From Pictodentalium vernedei (taxonomy: Eukaryota; Mollusca; Scaphopoda; Dentaliida; Dentaliidae): a stretch of DNA of 64,000 nt. Below the pieces are notes generated by a model, which was not told the origin of the DNA, ran no database searches, and saw only the letters and a list, made by a program, of their open reading frames with translations. This document shows positions 58,472 to 64,000 of this stretch, in pieces; the first letter of the stretch is position 1; every line of letters starts with the position of its first letter. A program made the position numbers and the translations under genes. The stretch covers positions 72,026,956-72,090,955 of the forward strand of contig CM062292.1 of NCBI GenBank assembly GCA_031216915.1, read 5' to 3'.

Positions 58472-58711
58472 TTAACCCTTTACCTAACATGAAAAGCAGA
58501 CGACACTTGCCAAAAAATGATTGAATAACTAATTTTTTTCATTTTTTGTCTCAAAAATATAGGTTATGACCCCTCATTGGAACGAGCTCGTCGAGCTCGT
58601 TCCAATGAGGGGTCATAACCTATGTTTTTGAGACAAAAAATGAAAAAAAATAGTTATTCAAGAATTTTTTTTGCAAGTGTCGTCTGATTTTCATGTTAGG
58701 TAAAGCGTTAA
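58472..58711. mobile_element. piggyBac-type miniature element, family A (L-L arms)
   Basis: Both arms are of the L type: TTAACCCTTTACCTAACATG AAAAGCAGACG on the left and the complement of the same text on the right (CGTCTGATTTTCATGTTAGG). It is a full-length palindrome. Confidence 0.88.
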
Positions 58712-58712
58712 C

Positions 58713-59276
58713 TTTAGAGCTGTAGGTTAACCGAAACCGAGCCGAGGTTTTAAGTTTTTTTTTAAAAACCGAAACCGTCGACATCCCATAATCTAAGGTT
58801 TTTTGTTTTTTATTAAATACCCTCTTGCTGCAGAAATTCACAGAATGTAGCCACCCCAGAGTAGTGAGAGTACCCAGACACTGCCAATGGCAGTGTCTGG
58901 GTACTCTCACTACTCTGGGAAGGCTACATTTTGAGAATTTCCGACATTTCAGTTTAGTTGTGTTTGCAGCTTTCCTCAAGTTGCGTGTAGATGTCAGACC
59001 TCGAAAAATGGCCAAGCACAATAAAGGTTCTGTATATTTAAGTAATTATTATATTGGCCTTCCTGATTCTTCATGTATTATAGCTTATTTCGGGCATTCA
59101 TTGAGTTTCTCTCAATTTCACTGCCATTCAGTTATGACTCCGGACATAAGAATGCGTTTTATTGAATTTTATTTGGCCTCATGAACAAACCGAAAACCGA
59201 ACCGAACCGAGGTTTTATTCCACCTGAAAAACCAAAACCGAAACCGAACAAGAAATTTAAAAACCTACAGCTCTAA
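58713..59276. mobile_element. hAT-like element with AGAGCTGTAGGTT ends
   Basis: TAGAGCTGTAGGTTAACCG ... AACCTACAGCTCTA. Repeats of AACCGAAACCGAGCC type at both ends. Hairpin 58854-58921 with arms CCCAGAGTAGTGAGAGTACC on one side. Confidence 0.65.
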
Positions 59277-59431
59277 CCAAGCGAAATTCCAGTGAAAGGA
59301 TTTGGAGGAAAATGAATCGGGCAGCCAATTTCGATCGAACCGAATAACAACTTGAGATTCGAAATCGAATCGAATCTCGAAGCTTCGCAGGGTCCTACTC
59401 GCATGTCGACTAGTAGGTCACAGGATGTACG

Positions 59432-59681
59432 TTAACCCTTTACCCAACGAATCGCCCGCATCCGCCCGCGTAATATGCAAATTCAGCAGTTGAAAAAATA
59501 TTATTTTTCAAAAAATTTCAACAAAACCATATCATGTGACCCCTCGTTGGAACGAGCTCGTCGAGCTCGTTCCAACGAGGGGTCACATGATATGGTTTTG
59601 TTGAAATTTTTTGAAAAATTTAAAAAAAAACATATTTAAAATAATAAATTTTGATATCGTCTGCGTTAGGTAAAGGGTTAA
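59432..59681. mobile_element. piggyBac-type miniature element, family B
   Basis: TTAACCCTTTACCCAACG ... CTGCGTTAGGTAAAGGGTTAA; perfect hairpin ATATCATGTGACCCCTCG. One of the best-preserved copies. Confidence 0.88.
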
Positions 59682-59744
59682 TGAGAAATCACTGCAATAA
59701 AAATTCTCTGAATTAGTCAATCATTTAATGTTTTTATTACTCAC

Positions 59745-59797
59745 CAAAACTTCTTAAGGACCTTATAGGAGATAACAAGGTATTTGGATCATTGCCA
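59745..59797 (-). CDS. Possible internal exon, unknown gene (downstream of pair)
   Basis: This 53-base segment has textbook borders (GTTTACAG acceptor, GTGAGTAA donor). Only one frame is open, giving GNDPNTLLSPIRSLRSF. It is in phase with 60074-60241 across a 276-base intron. It ends in phase 2 and I found no convincing following exon at lower coordinates. If real, the pair is part of a minus-strand gene upstream of LMAN1. Confidence 0.3.
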
Positions 59798-60073
59798 CTG
59801 TAAACAACATTCACAAACAAAAATAAAAGCGGAGGGTAAACTAAAGTGGAAAGCAATAAAATATTTACTTATCGATAAAACAAATCAATTCGCTTCTAGA
59901 CCACCGAGCAATGACCGGTAATGTCTTTCAGAAATGTTGTGAGAGCAAGTACAATGGAGTGGAAATAGGATGCCTCGTGCTTCTCTTGTGGTCAACAGAG
60001 GTGAGTTTATGTGTTATTTAACTTTTTGTTCACCCCAAACTCTTGAATGGTAATGTTAGAAAGAATATCGTAC

Positions 60074-60241
60074 CTTGAAAATGAGAAAATCTTTAATTTT
60101 GTAGGGCGAACGATTTTACTTGAAGTCCCCAGCTCAAGAAGGCCGTGGGATTGAACTATCACCTGACCGTGTTGAGCAGCGGGTCCCACTGCACTTATGG
60201 ATTTGAAAACGGTTATTCCGGCGGGACCTAGCCACCCAGCA
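60074..60241 (-). CDS. Possible internal exon, unknown gene (upstream of pair)
   Basis: This 168-base open segment encodes 55 codons, beginning AGWLGPAGITVFKSI, with VGPAAQHGQVIVQSHG and SSKIVRPTKLKIFSFS following. It lies between a T-rich acceptor ending GTAAG and a donor GTACGATA. Its last two bases join the first base of 59745-59797 in phase. The plus-strand end is followed by an AATAAATAAATA run like the tail of the local SINEs, so an unrecognised repeat is a real alternative. No family is recognised. Confidence 0.3.
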
Positions 60242-60289
60242 CTTACATATACAACAAATAATTAATAAATAAATAGAATTTTGAAAATA

Positions 60290-60460
60290 ATGAAAATTTC
60301 CACTTTTCCGATAAGTGTGTAAATGTGGGCAAAATGAAGTGCTTTCGGTTATGTTTCCTCCATTAATATCGTCATCACATTTAGTGATGTGGTAAGACTA
60401 AATGAAGTGTTAGGGGCAGTGCGCAGCGCAGCTAGGATTCTATAATAGGGGGGTGCCCTA

Positions 60461-60497
<37 letters not shown>

Positions 60498-60998
60498 GGG
60501 GGGGGGGGGGGGGCGGTAAGGATAATATTTGAAAGGCCGTTGTGTGGAGTTTCGGGGGCATCTCCAAGTCCTAATTAGGAGCTTGCGTTCGTTGCCTCCC
60601 TCCTCCCACTTCCCTGAAGGGAAGTGGGAGGAGAGGGCGACGACCGAATGGTCCTGGTTAGGACTAGCCCCCGCTCCCCATTCACATACGCGAAAATTTT
60701 GCAAAATTTAATGCTTTAAGAGCGTTTGAGGCATTTGTAGCGTGTATAACCCCTATATTGGCGACCATTTTTGGGGCCATATTTTGTGTGAAACTTGCAT
60801 TAGGCCAATGCATTTGGGGGGGGGGGGGGGGGGGGTGGTGGTGGCGAAAATGTTAAGGGGGCCAAGGCTGAGTGCTAGGTTAAGAGTCTATATCCCCTAT
60901 AGAGTACGGTCCAGGGTCTTCCCCTGGGAAAACAATAACTTTCCATACTAACCGGAGCAACCTGAGTACCTTGTTAAAGCTTGAATTTCCAGAAAATG
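60290..60998. other. Unassigned, with homopolymer runs and one hairpin
   Basis: T-run about 60463-60495, G-runs about 60497-60513 and 60819-60835. The hairpin 60595-60640 (CCTCCTCCCACTTCCCT and complement) is shared with 18890-18930. Confidence 0.5.
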
Positions 60999-61353
60999 AA
61001 AGTTCGTTTGTTTGTTTCTTGTTGGAGTTTAACGACACTTTCAACAGCCAAGTTCACACCCTGTTGGACAGTTTTACGACTGGAGGAAGCCGATAACCCG
61101 ATGTATGTGAACCATCGAGCAGCGGCGAGCATCTGTCAGACTCTGCAACTTACTAACTCGACACAAGCAGAGTTAACAGCTCTTGAAGACGACGTGCAGT
61201 ACGCCTGAGAACACAGCTCCCCTTTGTCCCCACATGGGGAATCAAGATTAAGTGACTTGCCCTAGGACATAACGCATTTACCCCTATTTGACGGTCGAAC
61301 CGTCGACTTTTCAGTTGAATGTCCAATGCTCTAACCATTGTACTACCATGCCG
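60999..61353 (-). mobile_element. tRNA-headed SINE, diverged subfamily
   Basis: Exact 10-bp duplication CCAGAAAATG at 60989-60998 and 61354-61363. Head on the minus strand: GCATGGTAGTACAATGGTTAG (A box), GACGGTTCGACCGTC (B box). Tail TTTG-type. Confidence 0.88.
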
Positions 61354-61843
61354 CCAGAAAATGGAGGAACAATTATAGGAAACTGACCCAAGACGTATCA
61401 GGGTGAGAGTAAAAATTAACCATATTTAAGGATTTAGGGCCTCACTCTATATAAGGTTGAAATTTATTTCAGGAAAAGTAGGATGGGGACAAGTCTTCCA
61501 ATCCCCCCCCCCCCCCCCCAAGGCTACGCCGCTGACTTCACATTATAATCTTGATTTAAAAACAACATCTTAGTCCTGAAACATTCCAGTCTGAGGAGCC
61601 TAAAATAAGAAAATGACCCACGTTATCTGCCACGTGTCCATGGGCTGGACACTTAATATAAATTACCCAAGTTGTAGCACGGTAGCTCGGTTTCAGGGAA
61701 AAAACCTCGGTTTCGGTTGTTTTCTCTGTGTAATTAACACAACTGGCTCCTTAACTTGGAAATAATCCGTAATAGTTTGAAACACAAAAGCCATGTCCGT
61801 AAGTATCTCCGTTGGATTCGGCCTAACTTCCCTTTGATCATTC

Positions 61844-62096
61844 TTAACCCTTTACCCAACGTAACGGCCAAAACCGGCCAGCGCTATTCTAAAAAATCGC
61901 CTATTAATTTTCATTATTTTTTTCATTTTTTGTCTCAAAAACATAGGTTATGACACCTCATTGGAACGAACTCGTCGAGCTCGTTCCAATGAGGGGTCAT
62001 AACCCATGTTTTTGAGACAAAAAATGAAAAAAAATAGTTATTCAAGAATTTTTTTTTACAAGTGTCGTCTGCTTTTCGTGTTAGGTAAAGGGTTAA
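61844..62096. mobile_element. piggyBac-type miniature element, family A (R-L arms)
   Basis: TTAACCCTTTACCCAACGTA ACGGCC ... TTTTCGTGTTAGGTAAAGGG TTAA. The left flank (GTAAGTATCTCC, CTAACTTCC, GATCATTCTTAA) is related to 32270-32315, where no element is present. Confidence 0.88.
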
Positions 62097-62246
62097 CGGT
62101 TCTTGTGGATCAGTAGGTAAGCTCATTCAGTTATTTACGATGTGGATTTTGAGAAATAACTCAAAACAACCACGAAGTGCATTTTCAGAAATAACTCTCA
62201 AATACTCTACAGCTGAAAAGAGGTCAGAAAAACATAAATTAGGGTA

Positions 62247-62643
62247 TTTATTTATTTATTGGTGTTCAAGGTCACATACTTATGCACAATGGCTAATCAT
62301 GACGGTGACAGATTTACGGGTGGAGGAAGCCAGAGTACCCAGAGAGAACCACCGAGAAACGACGAGCAGCTGCCAGCTCCCCCAACATCGTAACTCCTCA
62401 CGACAGCACAGGCAGGGTTAGATTGGTTGAAGACATGCGCATCATCGACGTGCAGTACGCCTTAGTACACGGCGTCATCGTGCCCCCATGTGGACAATCG
62501 GGGTTAAGTGCCTTGACCAAAGACATAACGCGGGAGTCCGAATCGATCGCCCAGACGATCACCCATCCGAGGACTAACCGGGTTCGACGTTGCTTAACTT
62601 CGGTGATCTGACGAGAACCGGTCACCGCAACGCCACCGAGCCC
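62247..62643 (-). mobile_element. 5S-headed SINE, full length
   Basis: Exact 14-bp duplication CATAAATTAGGGTA at 62233-62246 and 62644-62657. The 5S-like head is complement 62540-62640 (GACGTTGCTTAACTTCGGTG, TCACCCATCCGAGGACTAAC). The body and TATTTATTTATT tail complement agree with 36680-37073. Confidence 0.92.
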
Positions 62644-62974
62644 CATAAATTAGGGTAACAAACAGGGGGAGGCCACCAAAAATTTGCAAGACGTGACGTG
62701 GGGGTGGGTGGGTCTCTTGAGTGCGCCAAAAATGTGCATTTCCAACTTGTGCAATTTTTTGAATTTTTTAAAAATATATCAATATATCAGCTAATATATA
62801 CCATCATTTGTGTTTGAAACCTTAAAGATGATGTTGTACATCATACTCTTAACATAAATACAACATCAGGAGGCTTTATATGTGAGAATATTGGGCTTAA
62901 ACTGGGAAAATGTCACACGTTAGTAGGGGGTGGGTGTCTTATTCGAAATGTGGAAAATGTGCAGACAATATTTT

Positions 62975-63105
62975 GGGAACAATTCAAATGAAAATTTGTT
63001 CCCGTATATGTACACCTGCTCTGGCCAAGCCTGATAATGAACAGCTTCTCATTTGCAGATTGGGGCCCACAGCAGCCCAGAAAGGTTTAAATTGGTGGTA
63101 CCAGT
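62975..63105. repeat. Copy of 58340-58471 (left flank of a miniature element)
   Basis: GGAACAATTCAAATGAAAAT, ACACCTGCTCTGG, AAGCCTGATAATGAACAGCT and AGGTTTAAATTGGTGGTACC occur in the same order in both places, each followed at the same base by a family A miniature element. Confidence 0.8.
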
Positions 63106-63356
63106 TCAACCCTTTACCTGACATGAAAAGCAAACGACACTTGCCAAAAAAATTATTGAATAACTAATTTTTTTCATTTTTTGTCTCAAAAACATAGGTT
63201 ATGACCCCTCATTGGAACGAGCTCTTCGAGCTCGTTCCAATGAGGGGTCATAACCTATGTTTTTGAGACAAAAAATGAAAAAATAATAAAAATTAATTGG
63301 CGATTTTTTAGGATAGCGCTGGCCGGTTTTGGCCGTTACGTTGGGTAAAGGGTTAA
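63106..63356. mobile_element. piggyBac-type miniature element, family A (L-R arms)
   Basis: TCAACCCTTTACCTGACATG AAAAGCAAACG ... GGCCGTTACGTTGGGTAAAG GGTTAA. Confidence 0.87.
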
Positions 63357-63569
63357 GAACATTATGAAAACCCCATAAAGACAGCTGTGCCTACTAAGTT
63401 TATAAGCTTATTTTGGATTTTAATGGGAGAGTGGGGGTGGGTGTCTGTGAACGGTAGTAGAAAATTTGCACGTAGTGGGTGGGTGAGTGTAAAAAGGATC
63501 CGAATAAAAAATAGGATGTCAAGTCTTGCAAATTTTTAGTGCCCCCCCCCCCCCCCCCCCCCTGTAACA

Positions 63570-63845
63570 AATGCATAAAGTTTGTCTAATCTATGTTGTG
63601 TTCTCATTGTCACATTTTCCCCTATTGACTTGTCCGGTGGGGGTCAATAAGGGAGAAAATTTGGCAAGCAGAACACGATGTATTCGCCCCTTTACGGGAT
63701 AGTCTAAGTGGCGAGAGTCCATAGGGGCCACTAAAGTCTAGTTCCATCCCAGTCAGATAGTTTGATCTGTTTTTGTGCCAACGCAGTAAAACCGTTCGGC
63801 CGTTTTTTTGCTCGGTCTTACGGTTCGGTTTTCCAGGGGCCAATA
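63570..63845. repeat. Second copy of the 33768-34100 hairpin repeat
   Basis: GTAACAAATGCATAAAG, CTATGTTGTGTTCTCATTGTC, hairpin CTATTGACTT..GTCAATAAG, GGGGCCACTAAAGTCTAG and GCAGTAAAACCGTTCGGCC. Confidence 0.65.
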
Positions 63846-63892
63846 CTATAAAACTTTTACAATTCTATTTTCTAGAATTGTATGTTCTAGTT

Positions 63893-64000
63893 ATATTATT
63901 ATTATTTATTGGGGTTTAAGGTCACATTTTTCTGCACAATGGCTAATCATGACCGTGACAGTTCTACGGGTGGAGGAAGTCTGAGTACCCGGAGAAAACC
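63893..64000 (-). mobile_element. SINE, minus orientation, cut by the window end
   Basis: Tail complement TTATTATTATTTATTGGGG, GGTCACATTTTTCTGCACAA, TGACCGTGACAGTTCTACGG, then the body up to the last base. Confidence 0.85.

Noticed and set aside
59932-60000. Plus-strand exon-like segment (TTTCAG acceptor, GTGAGT donor, KCCESKYNGVEIGCLVLLLWSTE)
   Set aside because: It lies inside the intron of the better-supported minus-strand pair, has no partner exon in phase and no recognised protein; kept only as an alternative.

Overview
This window comes from the nuclear genome of an animal, most likely a marine invertebrate. It has one gene with short exons and introns of 2.7-6.6 kb, dense nested transposons, CR1-type LINE remains, and SINEs with tRNA- or 5S rRNA-derived heads on one common body. 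I cannot name the species; a mollusc, brachiopod, hemichordate or lancelet would all fit. There is no bacterial or organellar gene organisation.

The one confidently recognised gene is LMAN1 (ERGIC-53), the L-type lectin cargo receptor of the ER-Golgi intermediate compartment. It lies on the minus strand from the start codon at 43291 to a seventh exon ending at 13032. The seven exons (43132-43291, 36445-36501, 31523-31620, 26760-26867, 21761-21822, 15825-15924, 13032-13155) all have GT/AG borders and matching phases. They encode the signal peptide and nearly all of the lectin domain. The coiled-coil stalk, membrane anchor and C-terminal ER-export tail are not seen and should lie beyond position 1. 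Two further minus-strand exon pairs (47513-46888 and 60241-59745) are possible genes of unknown function, at low confidence.

Region by region. 1-2.8 kb: broken palindromic elements and SINE pieces. 2.8-9.95 kb: a piggyBac-type miniature element split by a DIRS-like retroelement fossil with inverted terminal repeats and an internal complementary region. 10-13 kb: an unassigned stretch, a SINE piece and a 145-bp tandem repeat. 13-43.3 kb: LMAN1, with introns filled by SINEs (several carrying exact target duplications), Tc1/mariner-like and hAT-like non-autonomous elements, a CR1 remnant and a tandem repeat carrying nuclear-receptor-like palindromes. 43.4-64 kb: upstream of LMAN1, with few gene signals, an array of a TTACGTCAGTCAC motif, a long hAT-like composite and a dense cluster of palindromic TTAA-flanked elements.

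The most striking signal is a family of about 18 miniature elements of roughly 240-250 bp. They begin TTAACCCTTTACC and end with its complement, and have a central perfect or near-perfect hairpin. One copy has an 'empty-site' paralogue a few hundred bases away, showing insertion at TTAA as piggyBac-type transposons do. The two kinds of outer arm occur in L-R, R-L and L-L combinations, and three otherwise different arm families share one hairpin tip.
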